A stretch of 31,429 nt of DNA from Betaproteobacteria bacterium (GTDB lineage Bacteria; Pseudomonadota; Gammaproteobacteria; Burkholderiales; Burkholderiaceae_A), in assembly GCA_028139685.1 (NCBI GenBank), contig JAOINQ010000008.1, positions 1-31,429 of the forward strand, given 5' to 3'. The notes under the pieces were generated by a model. That model searched no databases, was not told where the DNA came from, and saw only the letters and a program-made list of their open reading frames with translations. Numbering within the stretch: position 1 is the stretch's first letter; every line of letters begins with the position of its first letter. Below are positions 8,327 through 18,076 of this stretch, piece after piece. The position numbers and the translations under genes are program-made.

Positions 8327-10147
8327 TTAATCAGCCGTTACCTCCCTACTATTTCTTCTCCTTTCCCCTTCAGTTAAGCATACTTTTCTAATCCTAAGAG
8401 CTTTAGGTGTTATCTCGAGCAGTTCATCATCACCGAGTATGCCCAATCCCTTTTCTAAGTTAAGATCCATCATGTTTTTGAGTTCTATATGTTCATCCTT
8501 GCCAGACGCCCTAATGTTAGTTAATTTCTTTCCCTTAATAGGATTAACAATAAGATCGTTTGGCCTTGCATGGACCCCAATAATCATTCCTTCGTACACC
8601 TCCACTCCCGGACTTACAAACAACCTACCTCTTTCCTGTATTTTCCATAAGGCGTACGCATTAATAGTACCAGTCTCTTGAGAGACCAGCGCACCGTTCT
8701 TTCGTTGACTTGACATCGATGACACCGCATCATACTTTGCAAAGCTATGCGAGAAAATACCCGTACCCTTCGTAATAGTGGTGAATTCACCGTGAAATCC
8801 GATAAGTGCTCTTGTGCTGATAAAATATTCTAACCGCACTCTCTGTTCATTAATGTTTTCCATATTACATAATTTTGCCCCTCTCTCTCCAAGACTTTTC
8901 ATAACTATCCCTTGAAATTCTGTTTCAACTTCCATAATTAGGGTTTCATACGGTTCCAATCTTTTTCCATCTGAGGTCGTTTTGTACACTACATTTGGCT
9001 TTGACACGGAAAGTTCAAATCCTTCTCTTCTCAAGTTTTCTATCAATATAGTTAAGTGTAACTCACCTCTTCCAAAAACTTCGAAAATCTCTTGGTCATC
9101 GTTAAAGTTAACTTTCAATGCGAGGTTGGTTATAAGTTCTTTTTTTAATCTCTCTCTTATCTGTCTACCAGTGACAAATTTCCCTTCCCTTCCTGCAAAC
9201 GGAGAAGAGTTAACAAAAAAATTTACTCCTAACGTTGGTTCATCGACTTGTAAGATTGGGAATGGTTCAGGATTATTAGAGTCGCACAAAGTTGCACCGA
9301 TTTTGACATCCTCGATACCGTTAATTATGACAATTTGTCCCGCTTCAGCTTTATCAACATTTACCCTATCAATCCCCTTAAATATCTGAATTGAGCTAAT
9401 TGTTAGTTGTTCACGAGGCCCATCCTCTCCCTCAAGAGAGACTAAATTATCTCGTAAGGCTAATACACCTCTCGAGATTTTGCCAATACCAATCTTTCCT
9501 AGATAAGGTGAGTAATCTACTGCAGAAATCTGCATCCTGAAAGGTCCCGAAATATCCCCACTAGGCTCAGGTGTTTCTGTAACAATAATACTCAATAACT
9601 CTTTCATGTCTTTTTGCGGCACCAATGGATTCACCGTTGCAAAACCTTGAATTGCCGATGCATAAATAACAGGAAAGTCTAATTGCTGATCATTTGCTCC
9701 CAAATTGGCAAAGAGCTCAAATGTTTCATCTATAACCCAATCAGGGCGTGCTCCAATTTTATCGATCTTATTTATAACCACTATTGGCCTTAAGCCAATC
9801 TTAAGTGCTTTATTCGTCACAAAACGTGTTTGTGGCATGGGTCCCTCTACCGCATCAACTAATAATAAAACACCGTCTACCATTGATAAAATCCGTTCTA
9901 CCTCCCCACCGAAATCAGCATGGCCTGGAGTATCAACTATATTGATGTGGACGGAATCAAACACTATCGAACAATTTTTTGAAACGATCGTTATTCCTCT
10001 TTCTCTTTCGAGGTCATTAGAATCCATTACCCTTTCACAAATAGTTTCGTTATCTCTAAATACACCAGATTGCTTTAATAACTGATCAACAAGAGTGGTT
10101 TTTCCGTGGTCAACATGAGCAATAATTGCTATATTTCGATTCTCCAT
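8327..10147 (-). CDS. typA: TypA/BipA ribosome-associated translational GTPase
   Basis: EF-G/LepA-like GTPase that binds 70S ribosomes and aids 50S assembly and growth under stress or low temperature. It is 606 aa, the normal length. G motifs are AHVDHGKTTLV (10-20), DLERERGITI (46-55, switch I), DTPGHADFGGEV (72-83) and NKID (126-129). The BipA-specific C-terminal part includes EPYETLIMEVE, RALIGFHGEF, GVEVYEGMIIGVHARPNDL and NPIKGKKLTNIRASGKDE. It is the last gene of the long minus-strand series, 6 bp after truB. It converges on pmbA with zero bases between stops. Confidence 0.97.
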   Translation of the reverse strand: MENRNIAIIAHVDHGKTTLVDQLLKQSGVFRDNETICERVMDSNDLERERGITIVSKNCSIVFDSVHINIVDTPGHADFGGEVERILSMVDGVLLLVDAVEGPMPQTRFVTNKALKIGLRPIVVINKIDKIGARPDWVIDETFELFANLGANDQQLDFPVIYASAIQGFATVNPLVPQKDMKELLSIIVTETPEPSGDISGPFRMQISAVDYSPYLGKIGIGKISRGVLALRDNLVSLEGEDGPREQLTISSIQIFKGIDRVNVDKAEAGQIVIINGIEDVKIGATLCDSNNPEPFPILQVDEPTLGVNFFVNSSPFAGREGKFVTGRQIRERLKKELITNLALKVNFNDDQEIFEVFGRGELHLTILIENLRREGFELSVSKPNVVYKTTSDGKRLEPYETLIMEVETEFQGIVMKSLGERGAKLCNMENINEQRVRLEYFISTRALIGFHGEFTTITKGTGIFSHSFAKYDAVSSMSSQRKNGALVSQETGTINAYALWKIQERGRLFVSPGVEVYEGMIIGVHARPNDLIVNPIKGKKLTNIRASGKDEHIELKNMMDLNLEKGLGILGDDELLEITPKALRIRKVCLTEGERRRNSREVTAD

Positions 10148-10153
10148 TTTCTT

Positions 10154-11067
10154 TTATTCTCTAATGTTCTTTGTATTGATTAATCTTTTAGGGAACACTT
10201 TATCTCCTCTTGTCTCACCTAACCCAATAAATTTATTTTGCCTATCATACAACCTTACCAGGATATTTTCCGAAAAATTTAACAAATCTTCTGGAGCTTT
10301 AATTGCTACACCAGTAATAACTTTATCAAGTTCATAATCAGACAATAAAAGACTTCCGAACTCCTTCAAAAATAAATCAACAGGTCTAACATATTTTTCC
10401 TCGAAAACCCTCATCCCAAAAGTTTTAAAATCTTTCGACAATTGCTCCACAGTGCAAGCGTCCTTTAAAGAGAATTCTCCAACAGAAGTACGTTCTAAAT
10501 TGGTAATGTGAGCACCACAACCTAGCATATCACCAATATCTTCAGCCAAAGCTCTAATGTAGGTTCCTTTAGAGCAAGAAACTTTGACAGTTAAATAAGG
10601 TATTGCTAATGACAGTAACTTAAGCTCTAAAATTTCTACGGTTCTTTTAACGTTTTCAACAGATATCCCCTCACGAGCTAACCTGTACATTGGAACCCCT
10701 TCTATTTTTACCGCTGAGTAAAGTGGCACCGTCTGTAAATTTTTACCCAAAAGTTTTGTTAAGACTTCTACAATTTCTTGTTTCCCACACTTGACAATTT
10801 TTTTTTTTTCACTGCTCCTTCTTTATCACCAGTTTCAGTAGAAATGCCCAATAAAATTTCTGCGTTATAGGTTTTATTTTTGTTCAAGGACATAGAGCCG
10901 AACTTAGTACCCTCCCCGATTAATATCGGTAATACTCCGGTAGCAATTGGATCTAAGGTTCCCCCGTGCCCCACTTTGGATTTGACCATTCGCTTTATCT
11001 CCCTAACGACTCCTGCAGAAGAAATTCCTGCTTTCTTGTTTATGAAGATAATACCGTTAAGACTCAT
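10154..11067 (-). CDS. truB: tRNA pseudouridine(55) synthase TruB, reading frame split at a 12-A run
   Basis: Makes pseudouridine-55 in the T-loop of tRNAs. The gene is in two frames. The first (11067 to the stop at 10768) gives 99 aa with NGIIFINKKAGISS, catalytic GHGGTLDPIATGVLPI (D39) and KTYNAEILLGISTETGD. The second (to 10154) gives the rest: VPLYSAVKIEGVPMYRLARE, SCSKGTYIRALAEDIGDML and GAHITNLERTSVG, plus a PUA-like C-terminus. The frames meet at twelve A residues (plus-strand T run 10798-10809). Slipping back one base there, or one extra A, joins KKK to IVKCGKQEIVEVLTKLLG and yields an intact protein of about 304 aa. All catalytic parts are present, so this looks like a sequencing homopolymer error or a slippage-rescued gene, not a decaying one. 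It lies between rbfA and typA, as in other Betaproteobacteria. Confidence 0.9.
10798..10809 (-). repeat. Homopolymer of 12 A inside truB (frameshift point)
   Basis: Twelve consecutive T on the plus strand, read as A12 in the truB message. It is the exact point where the two truB frames meet. Thirteen or ten A would restore the frame, as would a -1 ribosomal slip. Runs of this length are prone to polymerase slippage in vivo and to sequencing error. Confidence 0.9.
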
Positions 11068-11096
11068 ACATTTAGGAAGAAAGAATATTACTGCTT

Positions 11097-11468
11097 TTAA
11101 TCACTAACTTTAGTAATTAACTCATTAATCCTGTCACCATGATCTAATGAGGTATCTAATTTAAAGGTAAGTTCTGGAATTCTATAACATGTTAACTCTT
11201 TTGCTAATTGCATTCTTATAAATTTTTTCGCCGAGTTTAAGCCAGCATTAGCTCCCTTTAAATTATTCTCTGACCAAGGATATACACTGTAAAATATCTT
11301 GGCAATTGAAATATCATAAGTAATTTCTACATCGGTAATCGTCACCGTGTTAACGCGAGGATCTCTGACTTTTGCTCTCACAATTTCAGAAACTGTCTTG
11401 CGAATATGATCCGCAATTTTAAAACCCCTTTTTGATCGTAAATTAATTTTGTTAAAGGGCTCTTGCAA
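11097..11468 (-). CDS. rbfA: 30S ribosome-binding factor A
   Basis: Cold-shock ribosome maturation factor binding the 30S neck near 16S rRNA helix 1. It is 123 aa. The KH-type fold is recognisable from [37 protein letters not shown] and a C-terminal [22 protein letters not shown]. The start taken is TTG at 11468. GAGG and AGGG stretches lie a few bases upstream inside infB, and no in-frame ATG occurs in the N-terminus. The gene overlaps the end of infB by 17 bp, consistent with coupling in the rimP-nusA-infB-rbfA-truB operon. Confidence 0.95.
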   Translation of the reverse strand: MQEPFNKINLRSKRGFKIADHIRKTVSEIVRAKVRDPRVNTVTITDVEITYDISIAKIFYSVYPWSENNLKGANAGLNSAKKFIRMQLAKELTCYRIPELTFKLDTSLDHGDRINELITKVSD

Positions 11469-14100
11469 TTTCCCTCACCTCAAAGACCTCTAACTGATCA
11501 CCTTCCTTGATATCATTATAACCGCGCAAAGTAAGGCCACATTCGTAACCCTCTTTTACTTCTTTTATGTCATCTTTAAACCGCTTCAAAGACTCTAATT
11601 CCCCTGTCCATATAACAACGTTTTCTCTTAACAACCTTACAGAAGCACTTCTCTTGACAACACCTTCTAGAACCATACATCCAGCAATTTTTCCTAATTT
11701 AGATACCTTAAATACTTGTCTTATTTCGACTAAACCTGTTACCTCTTCCTTCATCTCTGGAGCTAGCATACCTTGAAGAGCATCCTTAACATCCTTTACG
11801 GCATCGTATATTACATTGTAATACCGTATGTCAATATCATTCAATTCAGCTAAACGCTTTGAAGCCGCGTCAGCTCTAACATTGAACCCTATGATAACTG
11901 CACTCGATGCTATAGCTAAATTAACATCTGATTCCGTTACGGGTCCAACTGCGGAATGTACCATTCTAATTTTAATTTCCTGATTAGACAGTTTTTGTAA
12001 TGATAGAGACACTGCCTCCTGTGAACCGTGAACATCTGCTTTAACGATAAGTGGAAGATCTTTGTTTTCCCCTCCCATGTTTTCAAAAACATTCTCCAGT
12101 TTTGCAGCCTGCTGTTTTGCAAGTCGAACATCACGGAATTTTCCCTGTCTAAAAAGAGCAATCTCTCTCGCTTTCTTTTCATCGCCCAGTACCAAAAGTT
12201 CATCTCCGGATTGAGGAACATCAGTCAACCCAAGAATTTCTGCCGGTATTGAAGGACCTGCGGACTGTATCTGTCTATTATTCTCATCTAACAATGCCCG
12301 TACCTTTCCAAAAGAGGCTCCAGCTAAAACAACATCGCCTTTGTTAAGCGTACCTGCCTGCACTAAAACAGTTGCTACAGGACCTCTACCTTTGTCAATA
12401 CTTGCTTCAACGATTAAACCTTTAGCCATGCTTTCTACAGGAGCTTTTAACTCCAAAACCTCAGCCTGAAGCAGAATATTTTCTAGTAATTCATCCAAAC
12501 CCTCCCCAGTCTTAGCAGAGACGGGCACAAACGGGGAGTCTCCACCAAAATCCTCAGGCACAACCTCTTCAGAAATAAGCTCACTTCTCACTCGCTCTAT
12601 GTTTGCCTCCGGTTTGTCAATTTTATTAACCGCAACGACTATCGGCACACCAGCAGCCCTAGCATGAGCTATCGCCTCCTTCGTTTGCGGCATAACTCCA
12701 TCATCAGCAGCAACAACCAAGATGACAATATCCGTGGCATTCGCTCCTCTGGCCCTCATCGCTGTGAAAGCCTCATGTCCAGGTGTATCCAAAAACGTAA
12801 CAGTTCCTTTGTTGCTAACCACATGGTATGCACCAATATGCTGAGTAATACCGCCAGCCTCACTGTCAACGACCTTTGTTGTTCTAATTAAATCCAAAAG
12901 TGAAGTTTTTCCATGATCAACGTGGCCCATTATTGTCACAACTGGTGGCCTTGGTCGTAATTCAACGTCTTGAGCAGACCGAAGTTCACTTTCTTCCAGG
13001 AATAACTCCGGGTCATCAAGTTTGGCGGCAACAGCTTTGTGGCCCATCTCTTCAACCACAATCATCGCCGTTTCCTGATCTAATACCTGATTGATAGTAA
13101 CCATTTGCCCCATATTCATTAGAACCTTGATTACTTCGCTTCCCTTGAAAGCCATTTTGTGGGCTAATTCGGCAACTGTTATAGTTTCAGGTACATTCAC
13201 CTCTCTAACGACAAACTCTACAACGTTAGCTGTTTCATCTGGCTTTTGAGCATTATTTGTTGCCTTAGGCTTTACTTTATGAGGGCGCCAACCACCTGTA
13301 CCACCAGACATATCTCCTCGAGTCTTAATAATCCTTTTTTGTCTTTGCTCTTCTTTCCAGGTGGATGATAACTTACTAGCTTTAACAGATTTTTCAGTTT
13401 TCTTTGCTTTCAAACCCGGTTTTTCACGATCAGAAGGCAAAGTAACCTTCAAAGTTGTCGTTTCCTTAGTAGATTTTTTATCACTATTTTCTTCTTCAAC
13501 TTTTTTAGGTTTTTCATCGCCACTTTTTTCAGAGGTCATAAATGCATTTATCTCAGCTACCTCTGAATCAACATTAGATCTTCCTGCTTCTTCTCCCTGG
13601 TCCATTTTATTTTTATTATTGGGATAGGAAGTAGTGTTCTTCGACGAAATTGCAAGCTCTTCGCCTTCAGCAATTCCTTCCTGACGATTAATTTCAGAAT
13701 TTCCTACATTCTTTCCCTGTTCAAAATCGCTTTTTTCGCTAATCTCATTTGGGAAATCGGTGGTCACCTCTGTTGGATTTTCATCGTACGATTTCTTTTT
13801 AACGAAAACTCTTTTTTTTCTTACTTCAACTTGAATAGTTCTCGATTTACCGGACGGGTCTGCCTGTTTGATCTCTGAAGTTGTCCTTTTTGTTAAGGTT
13901 ATTTTTTTCCTTCTCACAGGATCTGTCGTTTGCGAATGGGCGTTTCTGAGGGTTTGAAGAAGTTTTTCTTTATCTTCTTCAGAAATAATATCTAACCCTG
14001 ACTTTTTTGGAACTCCTGCGAGGTTTAGCTGATCGAGCAATGTATCTACAGGTACTTTTAACTCCGCAGCAAATTCTTTAACGCTAGTATTAACTGACAC
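11452..14100 (-). CDS. infB: Translation initiation factor IF-2
   Basis: GTPase that places initiator fMet-tRNA on the 30S subunit. It is 882 aa from the start chosen here. Order: IF2 N-terminal helical domain (about 1-50), a long charged linker rich in K/E/S (about 60-290), a second IF2N domain ([20 protein letters not shown], about 304-323), the G domain with GHVDHGKT (392-399), DTPGHEAF and NKID (492-495), then domains II-IV. The frame is open to a GTG at 14115, but GTG at 14100 is preferred. It has GGGGAGG (14107-14113) spaced 6 bases upstream and gives [14 protein letters not shown], which resembles relatives; the upstream GTG has no Shine-Dalgarno. It overlaps nusA by 11 bp. Confidence 0.96.
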   Translation of the reverse strand: MSVNTSVKEFAAELKVPVDTLLDQLNLAGVPKKSGLDIISEEDKEKLLQTLRNAHSQTTDPVRRKKITLTKRTTSEIKQADPSGKSRTIQVEVRKKRVFVKKKSYDENPTEVTTDFPNEISEKSDFEQGKNVGNSEINRQEGIAEGEELAISSKNTTSYPNNKNKMDQGEEAGRSNVDSEVAEINAFMTSEKSGDEKPKKVEEENSDKKSTKETTTLKVTLPSDREKPGLKAKKTEKSVKASKLSSTWKEEQRQKRIIKTRGDMSGGTGGWRPHKVKPKATNNAQKPDETANVVEFVVREVNVPETITVAELAHKMAFKGSEVIKVLMNMGQMVTINQVLDQETAMIVVEEMGHKAVAAKLDDPELFLEESELRSAQDVELRPRPPVVTIMGHVDHGKTSLLDLIRTTKVVDSEAGGITQHIGAYHVVSNKGTVTFLDTPGHEAFTAMRARGANATDIVILVVAADDGVMPQTKEAIAHARAAGVPIVVAVNKIDKPEANIERVRSELISEEVVPEDFGGDSPFVPVSAKTGEGLDELLENILLQAEVLELKAPVESMAKGLIVEASIDKGRGPVATVLVQAGTLNKGDVVLAGASFGKVRALLDENNRQIQSAGPSIPAEILGLTDVPQSGDELLVLGDEKKAREIALFRQGKFRDVRLAKQQAAKLENVFENMGGENKDLPLIVKADVHGSQEAVSLSLQKLSNQEIKIRMVHSAVGPVTESDVNLAIASSAVIIGFNVRADAASKRLAELNDIDIRYYNVIYDAVKDVKDALQGMLAPEMKEEVTGLVEIRQVFKVSKLGKIAGCMVLEGVVKRSASVRLLRENVVIWTGELESLKRFKDDIKEVKEGYECGLTLRGYNDIKEGDQLEVFEVREIARAL

Positions 14101-15613
14101 TAGAATCCTCCCCACTAGTGGATTTTATATTATCACCCTCAGAGTCGAACCAATGTGCTCTAGCCTCCATAATCAAATTACTACCCTCACCTCTGTCAAT
14201 CTCAATAAGTTCCAATAATTCGTCGACCGATAATTCTGCCAAATCGTCTCTAGTTAAAATTTTGCAATCTACCAATTTGGCCGCTAATTCATTAGACATA
14301 CCAGTAACTTCAAAAAGGTCAGTATCGGTCGACTGTAATTTTTCCTCAGCTACCAATGCCTGCGTAAGCAGAAAGTTCCTGGCTCTAGTTCTGAGTTCGT
14401 TTACCGTATCTTCATCAAAAGCCTCTATAGCCAACATCTCAGATACAGGAATGTAAGCAATCTCATCCAAGCTAGCGAATCCCTCATCAACCAAAACAGA
14501 CGCGACCTCCTCATCAACATCTAATTTATCCATAAACAGCTTTAAAACATCCTCTCTTTCAAGCGCAGTTTTTTTCTCAGATTCGTCAGCTGTAAGTATA
14601 TTGATCTGCCAACCAGTTAATTCAGATGCAAGTCTTACGTTTTGCCCTCCTCTTCCAATCGCAACAGCGAGTTCACTCTCCTCCACAACGACATCCATCG
14701 ACTTTCCTTCTTCGTCAACGACAATCTGGCTAACGTTTGCAGGAGCTAAAGCACCAATTACAAACTCTGCGGGATCCTCCGACCATAAAACTATATCAAC
14801 CCGTTCCCCCGATAGCTCATGAGTAACCGCCTGTACTCTACTGCCACGGACTCCAACACATGTACCAATTGGGTCAATCCGAGCATCTGACGTATGAACT
14901 GCAATTTTTGCCCTAACACCCGGATCCCTAGAGGCAGATTTAATGGTCATTAATCCTTGCTCAATCTCCGGTACCTCGAGCTCAAAAAGTTTCATAATTA
15001 TTTCAGGGCACGTTCTTGAGAGAATAACCTGCTGCCCCCTTTGAGCCCTGTCAACTTTTAACATGAAAGCCCTCACTCTATCTCCTGGACGAAGATTTTC
15101 TTTTGGGATAATCTGATCTTTAGGCAACCGAGCTTCAATTTTTCCAGCCTCGATGATAATATCACCTCGATCCATTCTTTTAACAGTACCGGAGACTATA
15201 GCTTCTCCCCGTTCCAAGAAATCATTTAGCACTTGCTCGCGTTCAGCTTCACGAATTTTTTGGGTAATAACTTGCTTAGCCGCTTGAGCACCAATCCGGC
15301 CAAATTTTTCGGCCTTGAGTTCCTCTTCGATGTAATCTCCAATTTCAATATCGTCAATTTGTTTCCTGGCCCCAACTAAAGTTATTTCTGATTCATCATT
15401 CGTAAATTCATCATCTTCAACAACTTTCCATCGACGAAATGCATCATACTCTCCATTTGACCTGTCTATTCTCACTACAATATCCGAATCATGTGGAAAT
15501 CTTTTTTTCGTAGCTGATGCAAGCGCGCTTTCCAAAGATTCAAAAACTATTTCCCTTTCAACATTTTTCTCTCTGGCTATTGCATCCACTAAAATTAGTA
15601 CCTCTTTACTCAT
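14090..15613 (-). CDS. nusA: Transcription termination/antitermination factor NusA
   Basis: RNA polymerase elongation factor acting in pausing, termination and rRNA antitermination. It is 507 aa, the full proteobacterial length. The N-terminal polymerase-binding domain begins [20 protein letters not shown]. An S1 domain follows ([20 protein letters not shown]), then KH1 ([20 protein letters not shown]) and KH2 ([18 protein letters not shown]). Two acidic C-terminal repeats follow, each with an LVDEG-type or LVDCK-type helical motif. Those repeats contact the alpha subunit and occur in beta/gammaproteobacteria. It overlaps rimP by 8 bp and infB by 11 bp, so the operon is translationally packed. 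Confidence 0.97.
   Translation of the reverse strand: MSKEVLILVDAIAREKNVEREIVFESLESALASATKKRFPHDSDIVVRIDRSNGEYDAFRRWKVVEDDEFTNDESEITLVGARKQIDDIEIGDYIEEELKAEKFGRIGAQAAKQVITQKIREAEREQVLNDFLERGEAIVSGTVKRMDRGDIIIEAGKIEARLPKDQIIPKENLRPGDRVRAFMLKVDRAQRGQQVILSRTCPEIIMKLFELEVPEIEQGLMTIKSASRDPGVRAKIAVHTSDARIDPIGTCVGVRGSRVQAVTHELSGERVDIVLWSEDPAEFVIGALAPANVSQIVVDEEGKSMDVVVEESELAVAIGRGGQNVRLASELTGWQINILTADESEKKTALEREDVLKLFMDKLDVDEEVASVLVDEGFASLDEIAYIPVSEMLAIEAFDEDTVNELRTRARNFLLTQALVAEEKLQSTDTDLFEVTGMSNELAAKLVDCKILTRDDLAELSVDELLELIEIDRGEGSNLIMEARAHWFDSEGDNIKSTSGEDSSVS
14107..14113 (-). promoter_or_regulatory. Shine-Dalgarno deciding the infB start
   Basis: GGGGAGG on the minus strand, 6 bases before the GTG at 14100 and within the last codons of nusA. 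It favours the GTG at 14100 over the in-frame GTG at 14115. Confidence 0.75.
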
Positions 15614-16109
15614 GAATTCTACCTTTTGAAAAAGTTTCTCCCACCAAACGGGCTGATGATAATTCTCTTATAGAAAAAGAAAGAGTAGAATTATGCTTAA
15701 TGTCCAACAATTCAAGGGCATATTGTGTTTTCAAAACGTCGCCACCTCCACTATCCTCATTTTTTCTTAAAATACCTTCAAAATTCTTTATGTTATCTAT
15801 TGACTCCTTAAGACTGATTTTAATCCTCGAGCCCAGAAATCTCTCAAAATGTGATGCCTTGGTCAGCTTTCTATCTATTCCTGGAGATGATACCTCTAAT
15901 CTTTCAAAGGACAGATTTTCAACTGGTAATTGATATAGTAATTGGCGAGTCAACAGTTCGCAGTCTTTTACATTCACATCACGGTTATTTTCCACAATGT
16001 CAATAAAAATACGCACTAACCCTGATTCACCCAACTCCAAATCTATCACTTCATATCCCATGCCGGCAGCAATCTTAGAGACTACAGTTTCCCATCTATC
16101 CAAAAGCAA
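15606..16109 (-). CDS. rimP: Ribosome maturation factor RimP
   Basis: Assembly factor for the 30S subunit, acting with S12/S19. It is 167 aa, slightly longer than typical. Family features are [20 protein letters not shown], the [11 protein letters not shown] region, [20 protein letters not shown] (the SSPGxDRxL signature) and the C-terminal Sm-like domain. The start is TTG at 16109, with GAGGGG 6 bases upstream. That ribosome site directly follows the T-run of the hairpin at 16121-16150. First gene of rimP-nusA-infB-rbfA-truB-typA. Confidence 0.95.
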   Translation of the reverse strand: MLLDRWETVVSKIAAGMGYEVIDLELGESGLVRIFIDIVENNRDVNVKDCELLTRQLLYQLPVENLSFERLEVSSPGIDRKLTKASHFERFLGSRIKISLKESIDNIKNFEGILRKNEDSGGGDVLKTQYALELLDIKHNSTLSFSIRELSSARLVGETFSKGRIHE

Positions 16110-16120
16110 TGATTTCCCCT

Positions 16121-16150
16121 CAAAAATTAAAAAAGGGCAAAAAGCCCCTT
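16121..16150 (-). terminator. Rho-independent terminator-like hairpin between rluB and rimP
   Basis: On the minus strand AAGGGGC, a TTTTT loop and GCCCTT form a stem with one bulged base. It is followed by T6, AA and T5. It lies after the rluB stop and just before the rimP ribosome site. It may end the transcript arriving from scpB-rluB. Alternatively, because a promoter-like site lies immediately upstream, it may be a leader attenuator of the rimP-nusA-infB operon. Confidence 0.7.
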
Positions 16151-16154
16151 AGAT

Positions 16155-16183
16155 AGTTTAATTTAAGCTTTAAATTTCAGCAA
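16155..16183 (-). promoter_or_regulatory. Candidate sigma-70 promoter for rimP-nusA-infB operon
   Basis: Minus-strand TTGCTG (16178-16183) and TAAACT (16155-16160) are separated by exactly 17 bp. The predicted transcription start (about 16148-16149) falls at the first bases of the terminator-like hairpin. It is the only open space before rimP. This is motif evidence only, in AT-rich DNA, so moderate confidence. Confidence 0.45.
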
Positions 16184-16190
16184 GATATAG

Positions 16191-17492
16191 TTATTCTTGC
16201 CCCGTATCTTTTACCTTCCTCGCATTATTGTTTGCTCGCTTTGGTTTTCTAGCTGGCCGGGATTTCTTATTTTTAGGAACTCCTGTTGTAAGCTCTGGCG
16301 AGCTAGTAGCCAGACCCCAAGAGGTTTGTAAAGGATTCGGGCGCCTGCCAACTCTTTTCGCTTTACGCATTGGCCCACCTAACCTTGACAAATGTGCATC
16401 CAGGTTTTTTGGCTGTGAATCATCATCTCCCACACCATGAACAGGCGCATACGAATTAATACCTCCAGCGGCGCTCTGATCAGAAAGACCAATTTTTGGT
16501 CTGAACGACACTTTTCTAACTCCTGAACTTTTACCTCTCACATTAGCCGATAACGAAGCTCCGAAGTGCGCTTTGGAATTACCCGATGGTCTGTTACCTT
16601 TTTTTCGCGAACTATTCTTCTTTAACCCAACCTGCTTCATACCAACAGTTTTTAATAAAGCTTCAATCGCCTTCGAAGAAAGTTCTGTTGACCTACCTCG
16701 CCTCAAATTCTCTGGCAATGAAACAATCCCATACCTAATTCGGATCAACCTACTTACCGTAATATCAACCGCATCAAATAACCTTCGAACTTCTCTTCTT
16801 TTTCCCTCAGCCATTAACACTCTAACCCAAACGTTAGCGCTCCCACCTCCGACAAGCTCCAGTTTTTTAAACTTCGCCAATCCTTCTTCAAGTTCTATCC
16901 CTGCCAAAAGTCTCTCAATTTTTTCATCCGAGATTTCTCCATACAGTCGAACAGCATATTCTCTTTCTATTTCATTTCTCGGGTGCATAAGTCGGTTAGC
17001 CAAATCTCCCGAATTGGAAAAAAGAATAAGGCCCTCTGTATTAATGTCTAACCGCCCAACGGCAATCCAACGCCCACCTTTAATTCTTGGAAGATTTTTA
17101 AAAACTGATGGCCTCTTTTCGGGATCATCTTTCGAAACAATCTCTCCCACAGGCTTATGATAGGCAAGAACTCTAATAGGAGGTGGGTCAATTTTGACTT
17201 TTAACAACTTCCCATTTACTCTCACTTGATCATTGTGTGCAATTCTCTGACCAATATGAGCTGGTGTTCCATTTACGGATATTCTTCCCGATAGTATAAG
17301 CTCTTCCATTTCTCGCCTAGACCCCATCCCTCCATCGGCAAGAACTTTATGCAGTTTAGGAGAATCCATGTCACGTGCTTTTTTAAAATTTTTTTTGCTT
17401 TGGCTAGAACTCTCCTGGGTTATAGGGAGAGGAACTGATTTGTCAAAATCAGACAAAAAAGGAATTGTATTGTCGAGATTTTCTTCAGTCAT
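16191..17492 (-). CDS. rluB: 23S rRNA pseudouridine(2605) synthase RluB, with long basic C-terminal tail
   Basis: RsuA-family pseudouridine synthase. It is 433 aa, with an S4 RNA-binding domain (LHKVLADGGMGSRREMEELI, about 47-66) and the catalytic GRLDINTEGLILFSN (D149). HPRNEIEREYAVRLYG and KRREVRRLFDAV follow. The first ~44 residues and the last ~150 lie outside the conserved core. The tail is rich in K, R, S, G and N (KKGNRPSGNSKAHFG and similar) and is probably disordered and RNA-binding; basic tails are common in betaproteobacterial RluB. It overlaps scpB by 4 bp (ATGA), so it is coupled to it. RluB is assigned over RluE/F by the scpB-rluB neighbourhood and tail; exact target position is inferred. 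Confidence 0.93.
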   Translation of the reverse strand: MTEENLDNTIPFLSDFDKSVPLPITQESSSQSKKNFKKARDMDSPKLHKVLADGGMGSRREMEELILSGRISVNGTPAHIGQRIAHNDQVRVNGKLLKVKIDPPPIRVLAYHKPVGEIVSKDDPEKRPSVFKNLPRIKGGRWIAVGRLDINTEGLILFSNSGDLANRLMHPRNEIEREYAVRLYGEISDEKIERLLAGIELEEGLAKFKKLELVGGGSANVWVRVLMAEGKRREVRRLFDAVDITVSRLIRIRYGIVSLPENLRRGRSTELSSKAIEALLKTVGMKQVGLKKNSSRKKGNRPSGNSKAHFGASLSANVRGKSSGVRKVSFRPKIGLSDQSAAGGINSYAPVHGVGDDDSQPKNLDAHLSRLGGPMRKAKRVGRRPNPLQTSWGLATSSPELTTGVPKNKKSRPARKPKRANNNARKVKDTGQE

Positions 17493-18043
17493 ATCAAATT
17501 GGCAGGTTCAGAACCTTCTAAATTCAAGCCTTCATTGTGGGAAATGACAGGTAATTCCTTTAAAGACTGTAATCCTAGGTCCGCCAAAAAATTTTTTGTC
17601 GTAGCGTAAAGCAATGGTCTGCCGAGAACATCCTTTCGACCAACCGATTCTATCCATCCTTTTTCTTCAAGATTTCGGACTATTTGTGATGAAACACTTA
17701 CACCTCTGACAGCCTCAATATCCGCCCGAGTAACTGGCTGCCTATATGCAATAATAGCCAGGGTCTCCAGTAATGCCCGGGAGTATTTAGTAGGTCTTTC
17801 AGGGTGTAATCTTTGAATATAAAATGAGTATTCCTCTTTTGTTTGGAACCGCCAACCCAAGGAAGTTCTTACTAAATCTAGTCCCCTGCCTTTCCAATCT
17901 AACTGAATTTCCGCAAGACAGCTTTCAATCGTCTTTATTCCCGGCTTACTATCAAAAATTGCATTCGCCTTTTTTGCAGTCAAGGGTGTCTCGCTAGCCA
18001 AAAGCAAAGCTTCCAAAATTATTTTTATATCCTTTTTATCCAA
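17489..18043 (-). CDS. scpB: SMC-Scp complex subunit ScpB
   Basis: Winged-helix kleisin-associated subunit of the SMC-ScpAB chromosome-condensation complex. It is 184 aa. Diagnostic stretches are ILEALLLASETPLTAKKANA, SRALLETLAIIAYRQPVTRA, DIEAVRGVSVSSQIVRNLEE and GRPLLYATTKNFLADLGL. The partner scpA, usually adjacent upstream, is not here; instead mxaD ends 33 bp upstream on the same strand. The stop overlaps the rluB start (ATGA). The start is an ATG at 18043 without an obvious strong ribosome site. Confidence 0.95.
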   Translation of the reverse strand: MDKKDIKIILEALLLASETPLTAKKANAIFDSKPGIKTIESCLAEIQLDWKGRGLDLVRTSLGWRFQTKEEYSFYIQRLHPERPTKYSRALLETLAIIAYRQPVTRADIEAVRGVSVSSQIVRNLEEKGWIESVGRKDVLGRPLLYATTKNFLADLGLQSLKELPVISHNEGLNLEGSEPANLI

Positions 18044-18076
18044 CCTTTTTCCGCTAACGTTTACTTTGGTATTTGA

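Noticed and set aside
8982..9389. 135-residue plus-strand frame opposite typA, and similar frames at 9705-10085 and 18765-19199
   Set aside because: Shadows of typA and the beta-propeller gene; no ribosome site or family resemblance.
10154..10750. Separate 198-aa protein starting at TTG 10750
   Set aside because: It is the C-terminal part of TruB; conserved TruB sequence continues upstream in this frame back to the A12 run.
14101..14115. GTG at 14115 as the infB start
   Set aside because: No Shine-Dalgarno; the GTG at 14100 has GGGGAGG at ideal spacing and a better N-terminus.
16573..17160. 195-residue open frame on the plus strand opposite rluB
   Set aside because: Exact antisense of a well-conserved gene; low-complexity Ser/Pro/Leu composition and no recognisable motif.
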